A stretch of 64,000 nucleotides of DNA from Rhodovulum sp. ES.010 (GTDB lineage: Bacteria > Pseudomonadota > Alphaproteobacteria > Rhodobacterales > Rhodobacteraceae), in NCBI RefSeq assembly GCF_900142935.1, contig NZ_FSRS01000001.1, positions 878,001 through 942,000 of the forward strand, in the 5' to 3' direction. The notes under the pieces were generated by a model. The model did not search any database. It was not told the DNA's origin and saw only the letters and a program-made list of their open reading frames with translations. The position numbers and the translations under genes were made by a program. Each line of letters opens with the position of its first letter. The stretch's first letter is position 1. Positions 51,816 to 61,569 of the stretch are shown piece after piece.

Positions 51816-52940
51816 GTGCCGAGATTCGACCGATACCTGCTTGGGCAGCTGACGATCCTGTTCGGCTTCTTCGCGCTCGTGCTGGTGTCGATCTACTGGG
51901 TCAATCGCGGCGTCTCGCTGTTCGAGCAGATCATCGGCGGCGGCCAGTCGGCGCTGGTGTTCCTGGAATTCGCGGCGCTCACCCTGCCCAACGTGATCCG
52001 CCTGGTGCTGCCCATCGCGGCCTTCGCGGCCACGGTCTACGTCATCAACCGGATGATCTCGGAAAGCGAGATGGTGGTGATGCAGGCGCTGGGCTGCAGC
52101 CCGTGGCGGCTGGCCCGTCCGGTGGCGGCGTTCGGCCTGCTGGTGGCGCTGCCGATGCTGGTGCTGACCCACGTCCTGGTGCCCGCGAGCCGCGCCATCC
52201 TGGACGAGCGCCGCGACGAGATCTCGCGCGACATCGCCTCGCAATTCCTCTCGGAGGGCCAGTTCCTGCACCCCGCCCGCGGGATCACATTCTATATCCG
52301 CGAGATCACGCCCGCGGGCGAGCTGCGCGACATCTACCTGTCGGACGCCACCGACCCGGCGGTGCGGGTCACCTATACCGCCAAGCGTGCCGTGCTGGTC
52401 GACAGCCCCTCGGGGCCGAAACTGGCCATGTTCGAGGGGATGGCGCAGTCCCTGGAGCCGGACGGCCGGCGGCTCGCGGTCGGGCGGTTCGAGGATTTCG
52501 TCTACGACATCGCGGCGCTGCTGGACAGCGCGCGGATGCGCCCGCCGAAGATCGAGACCCTGCCGACCGGAGACCTGATCGACCCGTCGCCCGGATTGAT
52601 CGCCGCCACCCGGGAGCCACGCGCGGTGCTGCTCTACGAGGGCCACGCCCGCTCGTCGCAACCGCTTCTGGCGGTTGCGGGGGCGCTGATCGGCTATGGC
52701 GCGCTGCTGATCGGGGGGTTCAGCCGGTTCGGGGTCGGCCGCCAGGTCGGGCTCGCGATCGTGCTGCTGATCGTGGTGAGCTTTCTCGACAACGCCATGG
52801 GCGACCTGGTGCGCCGCGGCGCCCTGCCCTGGCCGATGACATACGCCCCCCCGCTGGCGGGGATGGCGATCGGCGCGGCGCTGATCGGGCTTTCGGCCCG
52901 GCGCCGGAGGCCGGGCGCGGCGGCGGGAGCGGCGCGATGA
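51816..52940 (+). CDS. lptF: LPS export permease LptF
   Basis: A 374-residue inner-membrane component of the LptB2FG transporter that lifts LPS out of the membrane. Features: N-terminal helices (LGQLTILFGFFALVLVSIYWVNRG), the YjgP/YjgQ coupling-helix region NRMISESEMVVMQALGCSPW, and a periplasmic beta-jellyroll at about 150-260. Start is a GTG at 51816 with a GGGGGGA ribosome site. Overlaps lptG by 4 bp. Confidence 0.93.
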   Translation: MPRFDRYLLGQLTILFGFFALVLVSIYWVNRGVSLFEQIIGGGQSALVFLEFAALTLPNVIRLVLPIAAFAATVYVINRMISESEMVVMQALGCSPWRLARPVAAFGLLVALPMLVLTHVLVPASRAILDERRDEISRDIASQFLSEGQFLHPARGITFYIREITPAGELRDIYLSDATDPAVRVTYTAKRAVLVDSPSGPKLAMFEGMAQSLEPDGRRLAVGRFEDFVYDIAALLDSARMRPPKIETLPTGDLIDPSPGLIAATREPRAVLLYEGHARSSQPLLAVAGALIGYGALLIGGFSRFGVGRQVGLAIVLLIVVSFLDNAMGDLVRRGALPWPMTYAPPLAGMAIGAALIGLSARRRRPGAAAGAAR

Positions 52941-54037
52941 CGCTACACCTTTATTTCGCGCGCAAGTTCACCCTTGCCGTGCTGGCGATCTTCGCCGGCT
53001 TCGCCACGATCCTGGTTCTGATCACCATGGTCGAACAGCTGCGCGATTTCGGGGTCGGCACGATCGGGCTGCGCGAGTCGCTGCACCTCGCCGCGCTGCG
53101 GGTGCCCGCGGATCTCTACACGATCCTGCCGCTCGTCATCGTGCTTGCAACGGTGACGTTGTTCCTAGGGCTCGCGCGTACCTCGGAACTCGTCGTCACG
53201 CGCGCCTCGGGGCGCTCGGCGTTGCGCAGCCTGATCGCGCCCGTGGCGATGGCGCTGGTCTTCGGGCTGCTGGCGGTGGCGATCATGAATCCCATCGTCG
53301 CGGCCACCAGCAAGCGCTTCGAGGTGGTATCCAGCCATTACGAGGGCGCCGAGGTCAGCGTTCTGTCGGTCAGCGCCGAGGGGCTGTGGATGCGCCAGGG
53401 CGGCGCCGCCGGGCAGATGGTGATCCGCGCCGACCGGGCCAATCCCGAGGGCACGCGGTTCTTCGACGTCACCTTCCTGGCCTTCGGTCCCGATGGCAGC
53501 CCGGCCTGGCGGATGGAGGCGGAGCAAGCGGCGCTGACCCCGCGCGGCTGGGACATCCGCGACGCCAAACGCTGGACCTTCGGCCTCGAAGCGCCCAATC
53601 CCGAGGCCACTGCCATCGAGGAAGTCCGTGTCGTCCTGCCCTCGGATCTGACCAGCGAGCGCATCCGCGACAGTTTCGCCCGGCCCTCGGCCATCGCGAT
53701 CTGGGACCTGCCGGACTTCATCGCCTCGCTGGAGCGCGCGGGCTTCTCGGCACGGGCGCACCGGGTCTGGCTGCAGATGGAACTGGCGCTGCCGCTGATC
53801 CTGACCGCGATGGTCCTGCTCGGCGCCGGGTTCACCATGCGCCACACGCGGTTCGGGCGCACCGGGCCGATGGTGATACTGGCGCTGGGCCTCGGGCTGG
53901 GGCTGTTCTTCCTGCGCAATTTCGCGCAGGTCCTGGGCGAGAACGGGCAGATCCCCGTGGCGCTTGCCGCCTGGAGCCCGCCGGCGGCGGGAATTCTGCT
54001 CTCGCTGGGGCTCCTGCTGCACCTGGAGGATGGCTGA
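52937..54037 (+). CDS. lptG: LPS export permease LptG
   Basis: A 366-residue partner of LptF in LptB2FG. Helix FTLAVLAIFAGFATILVLITMVEQL near the N-terminus and the coupling region ASGRSALRSLIAPVAMALVFG are recognisable, with a jellyroll domain at about 120-270 and C-terminal helices. Begins in the ATGA overlap with lptF and ends with a TGATG overlap with lptD. Confidence 0.92.
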   Translation: MTLHLYFARKFTLAVLAIFAGFATILVLITMVEQLRDFGVGTIGLRESLHLAALRVPADLYTILPLVIVLATVTLFLGLARTSELVVTRASGRSALRSLIAPVAMALVFGLLAVAIMNPIVAATSKRFEVVSSHYEGAEVSVLSVSAEGLWMRQGGAAGQMVIRADRANPEGTRFFDVTFLAFGPDGSPAWRMEAEQAALTPRGWDIRDAKRWTFGLEAPNPEATAIEEVRVVLPSDLTSERIRDSFARPSAIAIWDLPDFIASLERAGFSARAHRVWLQMELALPLILTAMVLLGAGFTMRHTRFGRTGPMVILALGLGLGLFFLRNFAQVLGENGQIPVALAAWSPPAAGILLSLGLLLHLEDG

Positions 54038-56187
54038 TGCGGCGGCGCTGGGCGTTTTCGATTCTACTGGCGGCCACGCTCGGTTCCGCGATGTGGGGTC
54101 CCGCCCCGGTCCGGGCCGAGGACGCGCCGGAGCCGGCCGCCACGCTGATCGCCGACCGCGTGCGCGTGGGCGAGTTGCGCCAGCTCGTCGCCGAGGGCGA
54201 TGTCGAGGTGCTCTACGGCGACACGCGGCTGCGCGCCAGCCGCGTCACCTACGACCGCGAGGGCGGGCGGCTGACCATCGACGGCCCGATCAAACTGACG
54301 ACCGGAGACGGCACCGTCGTGGTCGCCGACAGCGCCGATCTGTCGACCGACCTGACCGAGGGCATCCTGCGCTCGGCGCGGATGGTGCTCGACCAGCAGT
54401 TGCAGCTTGCCGCCGCCGATATCCGCCGCGTGGCGGGCCGCTACAACGAACTGGACCGGACCGTCGCCTCCGCCTGCCAGGTCTGCGCCGAGTCCGAGGT
54501 GCCGCTGTGGCAGATCCGCGCCCGCCGGATCGTCCACGACCAGCAGGAGAAGCAACTTTATTTCGACCATGCGCGGCTCGAGGTGGTGGGCGTGCCGGTC
54601 TTCTACCTGCCGCGGCTGAGGGTGCCCGACCCGACGCTGGAGCGTGCGACCGGGTTCCTCACGCCCAGCATCCGGGCGACCGACCGGCTGGGCACCGGGC
54701 TGAAGCTGCCCTATTTCATCGCGCTGGGGCCGCACCAGGATCTGCTGCTCACCCCCTATGTCTCGACCTCGCGGACGCGCACGCTGGAATTCCGCTACCG
54801 CCGCGCCTTCCGCCGGGGCGATATCGAGGTCGAGGGCGCGATCTCGCGCGACAGCCTGCGCGAGGACGAGTTGCGCTATTACCTGTTCGCCGAAGGCGGC
54901 TTCGACCTGCCGCGCGACTTCCGGCTCAGCTTCGATTTCGAGGACGTCTCCGACCCCGGCTATCTCTTCGACTACGACTATGCCGACAAGGACCGGCTGG
55001 ACAGCGCCATCGGGCTGACCCGCGCCCGGCGCGACGAACTGATCGCGGCCGACCTGATCCACTACGAGACGTTCCGCGATTCCGAGAACAACGCCACGAT
55101 CCCCAGCTATGTCGGCGACGCAAGCTACCGCCGCCGCTTCGCCCCGCCGGGGATCGGCGGCATCGCGGCGTTCAGCCTGTCCGCCGACGGGCTCTACCGC
55201 GACTCGACCGCCTCGGTCGACGGCCGCGACCTCGCCCGGCTCTCGGCCGGGCTCGACTGGCGCGGGGACTGGGTGACGGGCAACGGCGTCGTGCTCGCGG
55301 CGATGGGGGCGCTGGACATCGACCATTACCGCGTGGGCGACGACGCCGCGCGCAGCGGACACAGCACGCGGGTCACGCCGGCGGCCACGGTGGAGTTGCG
55401 CTGGCCGATGGTCAAGACCGGCGCGGGCGGTGCGAGCCATCTGCTGGAACCGGTGGTGCAACTGGCCTGGAGCCGCGAGGACGATGGCGACATTCCGAAC
55501 GAGGACAGCGTTTTGGTGGAATTCGACGAGGCCAACCTGTTCTCGCTCAGCCGCTTCCCCGGCGAGGATGCGCGCGAGGCGGGGTTCCGCGCCAATCTCG
55601 GCATCGGCTGGACACGCTACGACCCCGCCGGCTGGTCGCTCGGCCTCACCGTCGGGCGGATCTTCCGCGAGGAGGACCTCGGCCAGTTCGCCGGCGGCTC
55701 GGGGCTCGACGGCGACCGGTCGGACTGGCTTGCGGCCATTTCGGTCGATCTCCCGGGCAATCTGAGCCTGTCGAACCGGGCACTGTTCGACGACGGCTTC
55801 GATTTCACCAAGAACGATTTGCGCGTGGACTGGCAATCCGACCGGGTGGCGCTGGGGTCGAGCCTGCTCTGGACCGAGGCGAACCCCGCCGAAAGCCGCC
55901 CCGACGACCGTTCGGAATGGGTGATGGACGCCGCCTACCGGTTCCGCCCGAACTGGACGGGCAAGGTCGACTGGCGTTACGACTTCGTCGGCGAGGAGGC
56001 GTCGAAGGCCGGGATCGGGCTGGAATACCGCAACGAGTGCGTCATGGTCGATCTTTCCCTCTCGCGTCGGTTCACCGCCTCGACTAGTGTGAGGCCGACG
56101 ACGGATTTCGGCTTGACCGTCTCGCTCATCGGCTTCGGGTCGGGCAGCGAGGCGGCGGGCCGGGCCCGGCGCTGCGCCCGGTTCTGA
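54037..56187 (+). CDS. lptD: LPS assembly outer-membrane protein LptD
   Basis: A 716-residue outer-membrane beta-barrel that inserts LPS into the outer leaflet. Signal peptide at 1-27 (MRRRWAFSILLAATLGSAMWG then PAPVRA). The N-terminal LptA/OstA-like beta-jellyroll is at about 33-140, with the Cys-x-x-Cys (ASACQVCAES) near 150. A barrel with many alternating hydrophobic strands follows (for example FFIALGPHQDLLLTPYVSTSR, YRYRRAFRRGDIEVEG), ending in cysteines near 667 and 714 that could form the LptD inter-domain disulfides. Followed 39 bp later by a surA-like gene. Confidence 0.93.
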   Translation: MRRRWAFSILLAATLGSAMWGPAPVRAEDAPEPAATLIADRVRVGELRQLVAEGDVEVLYGDTRLRASRVTYDREGGRLTIDGPIKLTTGDGTVVVADSADLSTDLTEGILRSARMVLDQQLQLAAADIRRVAGRYNELDRTVASACQVCAESEVPLWQIRARRIVHDQQEKQLYFDHARLEVVGVPVFYLPRLRVPDPTLERATGFLTPSIRATDRLGTGLKLPYFIALGPHQDLLLTPYVSTSRTRTLEFRYRRAFRRGDIEVEGAISRDSLREDELRYYLFAEGGFDLPRDFRLSFDFEDVSDPGYLFDYDYADKDRLDSAIGLTRARRDELIAADLIHYETFRDSENNATIPSYVGDASYRRRFAPPGIGGIAAFSLSADGLYRDSTASVDGRDLARLSAGLDWRGDWVTGNGVVLAAMGALDIDHYRVGDDAARSGHSTRVTPAATVELRWPMVKTGAGGASHLLEPVVQLAWSREDDGDIPNEDSVLVEFDEANLFSLSRFPGEDAREAGFRANLGIGWTRYDPAGWSLGLTVGRIFREEDLGQFAGGSGLDGDRSDWLAAISVDLPGNLSLSNRALFDDGFDFTKNDLRVDWQSDRVALGSSLLWTEANPAESRPDDRSEWVMDAAYRFRPNWTGKVDWRYDFVGEEASKAGIGLEYRNECVMVDLSLSRRFTASTSVRPTTDFGLTVSLIGFGSGSEAAGRARRCARF

Positions 56188-56226
56188 AGCGACCGGGCCA
56201 CGGGGCAGAAAAACGGAGGAACAGGC

Positions 56227-57450
56227 ATGATCCGACGCATGGGCCTTGCGGCGATCGCAGCTGTCGCAATGCTGGCCGCCGGCATCGCCACCGCGCAGCA
56301 GGGCGGCCCCTTCGCGCCGCGCCTGTTCGTCAACGACAAGGCGATCACCAATTACGAGTTCGAGCAGCGCGTCCGCTTTGTCCGGCTGCTCGGCAACCCG
56401 CCAGACATCGAGACCGTCGCGCTTCAGGGGCTGGTCGACGACCGGCTGCGCATGGCCGAGGCCGAACGGCTGGGCGTGAGTGCCTCGCCCGAGGAGATCG
56501 AGGCCGGGATGGAGGAATTCGCCGCCCGCGCCAATCTCGGCGTGGAGCAGTTCATCGCCGCGATCGGTCAGGCCGGCGTCGCCGCCGAGACGTTCCGCGA
56601 CTTCGTGGAGGCGGGCCTGACCTGGCGCCAGGTGGTGCGCGCGCGCTTCGGCCCGCGCGCCCAGGTCACCGAGGCCGAGATCGACCGGGCGCTGGCGATC
56701 ACCTCGCCGCAGTCGGGCGCGGCGGGCGCGCAGGTCCTGCTGGCCGAGATCATCCTGCGCGCCGACACGCCCCGGTTCCGCGCCGAGGCCGAGGAACTGG
56801 CCGCCGAGCTTCGGTCCTCGATCCGCAGCGAGGCCGATTTCGCCGCCGCCGCGCGTCGCTACTCGGTCTCGCGCTCCCGCGATCAGGGCGGGCGGATGGG
56901 CTGGCTGCCGCTGGCCAACCTGCCGCGCCAGGTGGCCGGCCAGGTTCTGACGCTCGGTCCCGGCGAGGTCACCGCGCCCGTGGACCTGGACAACGCCATC
57001 GCCCTGTTCCAGCTGCGTGCGATCCGCGAAACCGGCGCGGCCCGGAGCCCAGAGGCCGTCGCGGTCGAATATGCCCGCTTCCTGATCCCCGGCGGATCGC
57101 TGGCCGAGGCCATGCGGGTGCGCGGCCGGGTCGACACATGCGACGACCTCTACGGCGTGGCCAAGGGCCTGCCCGCAGAACGGCTGTCGCGCGAGACCCG
57201 ACCTGTGGCCGAGGTGCCCGACTCCGTGGCCATGGAACTCGCCAAGCTCGACGAGGGCGAGATCTCCTACGGACTGTCGACGCCCCAGACGGCGGTGGTT
57301 CTGATGCTGTGCGGACGCACGCCGGAGCTCGGCGAGGGCACGCTCGACCGCGAGACGGTGCGCCGGCAGCTGCTGAACCAACGGCTCGGCGGCTACGCAG
57401 AAAGCTACCTCGCCGAGCTCGAAGCCGACGCGATCATCCGCGAACCATGA
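56227..57450 (+). CDS. surA: SurA-like peptidyl-prolyl isomerase / periplasmic chaperone
   Basis: A 407-residue exported chaperone (signal 1-23, MIRRMGLAAIAAVAMLAAGIATA) that escorts outer-membrane proteins. Organised as an N-terminal SurA_N-like helical domain (about 25-165: FVNDKAITNYEFEQRVRFVRLLG), one parvulin PpiC domain (about 180-270: EIILRADTP...FAAAARRYSVSRSRDQGGRMGWL) and a C-terminal helical region. Only one PpiC domain is visible rather than the two of E. coli SurA. Placed directly after lptD, as in many proteobacteria, and overlapping pdxA by 4 bp. Confidence 0.88.
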   Translation: MIRRMGLAAIAAVAMLAAGIATAQQGGPFAPRLFVNDKAITNYEFEQRVRFVRLLGNPPDIETVALQGLVDDRLRMAEAERLGVSASPEEIEAGMEEFAARANLGVEQFIAAIGQAGVAAETFRDFVEAGLTWRQVVRARFGPRAQVTEAEIDRALAITSPQSGAAGAQVLLAEIILRADTPRFRAEAEELAAELRSSIRSEADFAAAARRYSVSRSRDQGGRMGWLPLANLPRQVAGQVLTLGPGEVTAPVDLDNAIALFQLRAIRETGAARSPEAVAVEYARFLIPGGSLAEAMRVRGRVDTCDDLYGVAKGLPAERLSRETRPVAEVPDSVAMELAKLDEGEISYGLSTPQTAVVLMLCGRTPELGEGTLDRETVRRQLLNQRLGGYAESYLAELEADAIIREP

Positions 57451-58451
57451 CCGACCTGCCCATCGCGCTCAGTTGCGGCGAGCCCGCGGGCATCGGCCCC
57501 GAGATCGCCGCCCGCGCGTGGGAAGCGCTGGGGGCGCGGCTGCCCTTTTTCTGGATCGGCGATCCGCGGCATCTGCCCGAGGGCACGCCGCATGCGGAAA
57601 TTCACGCCCCCGAAGAGGCGCTGCACGTTTCGGCCACGGCCTTGCCGGTGCTGGCGCTGCCCTTCCCCGCCCCCGCCACGCCGGGGCGCCCGGCGCCGGA
57701 GAACGCGGCCGCGGTGATCGAGGCCATCGCCCGCGGCGTGGAACTGGTGCAGGCGGGCCATGCCGCGGCGATCTGCACCGCGCCGATCCACAAGAAGGCG
57801 CTGCAGGACGGCGCGGGTTTTGCCCATCCCGGCCACACCGAGTATCTCGCCCACCTTGCCGGCGTCGACCGCGTGGTGATGATGCTGGCCTGCGACGCAT
57901 TGCGGGTGGTGCCGGTGACGATCCACATCCCGCTGGCCGAGGTCCCCGCCGCCCTGACCGCGGAGCTGCTCTCCGACACGATCCGCATCACCCATGCCGC
58001 ACTGATCCGCGATTTCGGGATCGAGACGCCGCGCCTGGCGGTCGCGGGGCTGAACCCGCATGCGGGCGAAGGCGGCGCAATGGGGCGGGAGGAGATCGCG
58101 CTGATCGCCCCGGTGCTCGACCTTCTGCGCGCCGACGGGCTGGCGCTGGCCGGCCCGCTGTCGGCCGACACCATGTTTCACGCGGGCGCCCGGCGGGGAT
58201 ACGACGCGGCGATCTGCATGTATCACGACCAGGCGCTGATCCCGATCAAGACGCTGGATTTCGCCCGGGGCGTGAACGTCACGCTGGGCCTGCCCTTCAT
58301 CCGCACCTCGCCCGACCACGGCACGGCCTTCGACATCGCCGGGCAAGGCCGGGCCGATGCCTCCAGCCTGATCGCGGCGCTGGAAACGGCGCGGCGCATG
58401 GCCCGGACGCGGGCCGCCACGGGCACGCTGTCGGACACGCAAAGCCGATGA
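57447..58451 (+). CDS. pdxA: 4-hydroxythreonine-4-phosphate dehydrogenase
   Basis: A 334-residue enzyme of pyridoxal phosphate synthesis, oxidising 4-phosphohydroxy-L-threonine. The metal-binding histidines are His160 (VTIHIP), His205 (LNPHAGEGG) and His260 (MYHDQALIP), as in E. coli PdxA. N-terminal LSCGEPAGIGPEI and the TAPIHKKAL segment also fit. Overlaps the surA-like gene by 4 bp; the gene order surA-pdxA-rsmA is classical. Confidence 0.96.
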   Translation: MTDLPIALSCGEPAGIGPEIAARAWEALGARLPFFWIGDPRHLPEGTPHAEIHAPEEALHVSATALPVLALPFPAPATPGRPAPENAAAVIEAIARGVELVQAGHAAAICTAPIHKKALQDGAGFAHPGHTEYLAHLAGVDRVVMMLACDALRVVPVTIHIPLAEVPAALTAELLSDTIRITHAALIRDFGIETPRLAVAGLNPHAGEGGAMGREEIALIAPVLDLLRADGLALAGPLSADTMFHAGARRGYDAAICMYHDQALIPIKTLDFARGVNVTLGLPFIRTSPDHGTAFDIAGQGRADASSLIAALETARRMARTRAATGTLSDTQSR

Positions 58452-58466
58452 GGAGGCCCACCGCCA

Positions 58467-58985
58467 TTGAAGCGCCTTGCCGGACAGAATATCGCCCTTG
58501 GACGTATCGACCTGAGGACCAGAAGCGCTCTGCTCTTCGTGGTCTACGCGCTGCGCAACGCCGAGGAAACGCTGTTCATGCCGGGCTGGCTGGCTGCACA
58601 GCGACCCGACTTCCTGTGGCCGGGACCGGCGCAATACGCGGTTGCGGCGGCGCTGCTGACGCTGACCGGGGCGGCCATCGTCATCCTGTCGAACCAGGGG
58701 CGCCATTCCGGGGCCTGGGCGTGGATCATGGCGGTCTTCGCGGGCGCGCTGTTGATGGCCACGGTTGGCCAGGTGTTGATGTCGCTTGGCACCCTGAGCC
58801 TGATGCCGGGTGCGATAAGCGGGGTCGCGTTGCAGGCCCCGCTTGCGCTCTGGGTTTTGGCCGGGCTGGTCACACGCGGGCGGATCACACCGCGCGGCGC
58901 GGCGCTGGCGACGCTCGCGGGGCTGATGCTGACCCCGCTGGCCGCGGGCGGCGCGCTCCGGCTGGCCGCCGTGCTGATGGCCTGA
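58467..58985 (+). CDS. HXXEE-like membrane protein with the His replaced by Arg
   Basis: A 172-residue protein with four hydrophobic helices (about 20-42, 55-76, 85-107 and 117-138). The segment [15 protein letters not shown] resembles the HXXEE domain family in which a His and two Glu are conserved; here the first position is Arg, giving RNAEE. No activity is known for this family. The start is a TTG at 58467 with an AGGAGG ribosome site (11 bases upstream); no ATG is in frame nearby. It sits between pdxA and rsmA in the same operon. Confidence 0.65.
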   Translation: MKRLAGQNIALGRIDLRTRSALLFVVYALRNAEETLFMPGWLAAQRPDFLWPGPAQYAVAAALLTLTGAAIVILSNQGRHSGAWAWIMAVFAGALLMATVGQVLMSLGTLSLMPGAISGVALQAPLALWVLAGLVTRGRITPRGAALATLAGLMLTPLAAGGALRLAAVLMA

Positions 58986-58995
58986 GGCACGATCG

Positions 58996-59835
58996 ATGAG
59001 CGCGATCGACGACCTGCCGCCGCTCCGCGAGGTGATCGCGGCGCACGGTCTCACGGCGAAGAAGGCGCTGGGCCAGAACTTCCTGCTGGACCTGAACCTG
59101 ACCGCCAAGATCGCACGGGCCGCGGGCGACCTGACGGGCGCCGACGTGCTGGAGATCGGCCCCGGCCCCGGCGGGTTGACCCGCGGGCTTCTGGCCGAGG
59201 GCGCGCGGCACGTGCTGGCGGTGGAGAAGGACACCCGCTGCCTGGCCGCGCTGGCGGAGATCGCGGAGGCCTATCCCGGCCGGCTGACCGTGCTGAATGC
59301 CGACGCGCTGGAGGTCGACCCGCTGGCGCATCTGACACCGCCGATCAAGGTGGTGGCGAACCTGCCCTACAATGTCGGCACCGAGCTTCTGGTGCGCTGG
59401 CTGACGCCGCCCGCCTGGCCGCCGGTCTGGGACAGCCTCACGCTGATGTTCCAGCGCGAGGTGGCCGAACGGATCGTCGCGCACCCGGGCGGCAAGGCCT
59501 ATGGCCGGTTGGCGATCCTCGCCCAGTGGCGGGCCGAGGCGGGCATCGCGATGCGGCTGCCGCCCGAAGCGTTCACGCCACCGCCGAAGGTCGCCTCGGC
59601 GGTGGTGCGCATCGACGCCCTGCCCGCACCACGCTGGCCGGCCGATCCGGCCGTGCTGGAGCGGGTGGTGGCCGCCGCGTTCGGGCAGCGGCGCAAGATG
59701 CTGCGTGCCAGTCTCAAGGGGCTGGCGTCCGATATGGAGGAGCGGTTGGCGGCGGCGGGAATTGCGCCCACCGACCGCGCCGAACAGATTCCGATCGAGA
59801 AATTCTGTGCCCTGGCCCGGGCTTTGACGCCCTGA
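58996..59835 (+). CDS. rsmA: 16S rRNA dimethyladenosine transferase RsmA/KsgA
   Basis: A 279-residue SAM-dependent methyltransferase that dimethylates A1518 and A1519 of 16S rRNA. Motifs: [11 protein letters not shown] at 21-31, [14 protein letters not shown] (SAM site) at 53-66, NLPYNVGT (catalytic NLPY) near 121 and a C-terminal helical domain. It directly follows the HXXEE-like gene. Confidence 0.96.
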   Translation: MSAIDDLPPLREVIAAHGLTAKKALGQNFLLDLNLTAKIARAAGDLTGADVLEIGPGPGGLTRGLLAEGARHVLAVEKDTRCLAALAEIAEAYPGRLTVLNADALEVDPLAHLTPPIKVVANLPYNVGTELLVRWLTPPAWPPVWDSLTLMFQREVAERIVAHPGGKAYGRLAILAQWRAEAGIAMRLPPEAFTPPPKVASAVVRIDALPAPRWPADPAVLERVVAAAFGQRRKMLRASLKGLASDMEERLAAAGIAPTDRAEQIPIEKFCALARALTP

Positions 59836-59850
59836 GCCCGGGCGCCTCGC

Positions 59851-60459
59851 CTACTCGGCCGCCGGAGGCTGGGCCTTGGCGTCGGTCTCGCCGGCCTCGC
59901 TGTCGGCTTTGGGGGGGCGCGGCTTGCGCGCGCGGCGCGGCTTCTGCGGCTTCTCTGCCGGCGCCTCGCCTGTGTCGGGACCGCCTTCCGCGGGCTTTTC
60001 CTCAGGCGTCTCGACGAGGGTGCTTTCGGCCTCGTCCCCGCCCATGTCGATCACCTCGGCGGGCGAGCCCTCGCCCTGGCTGCTGCCCTGATCCTGCGAT
60101 TGCTGCTCGCGGCGCGATTGATCGCCGCCTCCGTCGCCGCCGCGGCCCCGGCCTTGGCCTTGGCCGTCTTGCTGCTGCTGTTGTTGCTGCTGCTGCTCGC
60201 GGCGGGCTTCCTGCTCACGCTGGGCCTCGCTCAGAAGGCGGGCGTAATGCTCGGCATGCTGCTGGAAGTTCTCGGTGGCGACGCGGTCGTTCGCGAGCTG
60301 CGCGTCCCGCGCCAACTGGTTGTACTTGTCGATGATCTGCTGCGGCGTGCCGCGCACCTTGCCCTCGGGGCCCGAACTGTCGAACACCCGATTGACGATA
60401 TTGCCCATCGAGCGCGAGCGGTTGGACTTCGAGCGCGAACGTGACTTGGATGGTCTCAT
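59851..60459 (-). CDS. DUF4167 protein with poly-glutamine tract
   Basis: A 202-residue protein. Residues 1-100 hold the DUF4167 domain: MRPSKSRSRSKSNRSRSMGNIVNRVFDSSGPEGKVRGTPQQIIDKYNQLARDAQLANDR. The N-terminus is strongly basic and RS-rich. A run of nine glutamines at about 90-98 (60169-60195) and a low-complexity acidic tail of about 80 residues follow. Function unknown. Start chosen at 60459, because the domain begins there. It follows prmC on the same strand after a 270-bp gap with no gene visible. Confidence 0.8.
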   Translation of the reverse strand: MRPSKSRSRSKSNRSRSMGNIVNRVFDSSGPEGKVRGTPQQIIDKYNQLARDAQLANDRVATENFQQHAEHYARLLSEAQREQEARREQQQQQQQQQDGQGQGRGRGGDGGGDQSRREQQSQDQGSSQGEGSPAEVIDMGGDEAESTLVETPEEKPAEGGPDTGEAPAEKPQKPRRARKPRPPKADSEAGETDAKAQPPAAE

Positions 60460-60729
60460 GCGATTACTGGTTCCAGCCTTGTATTGGCGTCTCCGGATGG
60501 GCATTGCGCCCCCGGCGCGAACCGTGTCGCGCCCTTTTCCGGTTACGGTTGCCGACCTGTGTCTGGCTTGTACTGCGCCAAGGCGCCGTGTGAGGACGAA
60601 CCCCTTCGGAGGCGCCATGCCATACGCGGGTCCGAGTAAACACGGCTCTTCGACCGTGACAAGTGGAAAATACACAGAATGCGGCGATTTGGCGAGTCCC
60701 TGAGAGGCGCGCGCAACGCAATGCCTGCC

Positions 60730-61569
60730 TCAAGACAGTGTCGCGCCGCATCCGGCCTCGACAACCCGCCCTCTGCCATCGAGATCGGGATGGACGCCCA
60801 GGATGTCAAGGCCGCTGCCCCGCAGAATGGCCGCGACGTCGCCGGCCTGGCCCGCGCCGGTCTCGACCAGCAGGCGGCCCTCGGGGGCGAGATGGGCCGG
60901 CGCGCCCGCGGCGATCGCGCGATAGCATGACAGACCGTCGGCCCCATCGGTCAGCGCGCCCCGCGGTTCGTGCGCCAGTTCGGGGGCCAGCCCGGCCATC
61001 TCGTGGGCCGCGATATAGGGCGGGTTCGAGACGATGAGATCGAACCGCTCGGGACGCGGCGGGTACCAGTCGGCCTCGAAGAACGCCGCCCGCTCGATGC
61101 CAACAAGACGTCGGGCATTCTCGCGCGCTACCTCCAGTGCCGGTGCCGAGACGTCCGTCCCGATGCCGGTTGCCCCGGGGCGTTCGGCCAGCAGCGTGAG
61201 CAGGATGCAGCCCGACCCGGTGCCCAGATCGAGCACGCGGGAAAACGGCCCGGACAGCGCGACCGCGATCAGCGTCTCGGTCTCGGGCCGGGGGTCGAGC
61301 ACGTCGGACGTCACCCGGAAGTCGCGGCCATAGAACGCCCGCCGTCCGGTGATGTGCGACACGGGTTCGCGCGCCGCGCGCCGGACGAGCGCCGCGTCCA
61401 GCTTTGCCGCGGCGGCCTCGGTCAACGGTTCGGGCAGGACGAGCGTCAGCCGGCCGGGGTCGACTCGCAGCGCATGGGCCAGGAGCCGCCGCGCATCACG
61501 GGGCGCGTCGGGGACGCCGGCGGCGTTCAGGCGGCGCGTGGCACGGGCCAGCGCCTCGGCGCCGGTCAT
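60730..61569 (-). CDS. prmC: Release factor glutamine methyltransferase PrmC/HemK
   Basis: A 279-residue methyltransferase that modifies the Gln of the GGQ motif of release factors. Motifs: [22 protein letters not shown], the SAM-binding [18 protein letters not shown], and the catalytic SNPPYI motif. Begins in the ATGA overlap with prfA, its substrate's gene. Confidence 0.95.
   Translation of the reverse strand: MTGAEALARATRRLNAAGVPDAPRDARRLLAHALRVDPGRLTLVLPEPLTEAAAAKLDAALVRRAAREPVSHITGRRAFYGRDFRVTSDVLDPRPETETLIAVALSGPFSRVLDLGTGSGCILLTLLAERPGATGIGTDVSAPALEVARENARRLVGIERAAFFEADWYPPRPERFDLIVSNPPYIAAHEMAGLAPELAHEPRGALTDGADGLSCYRAIAAGAPAHLAPEGRLLVETGAGQAGDVAAILRGSGLDILGVHPDLDGRGRVVEAGCGATLS

Noticed and set aside
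54064..57381. A 1105-codon open frame on the minus strand across lptD and surA
   Set aside because: Antisense to two genes with clear signal peptides and domains; GC-driven artefact.
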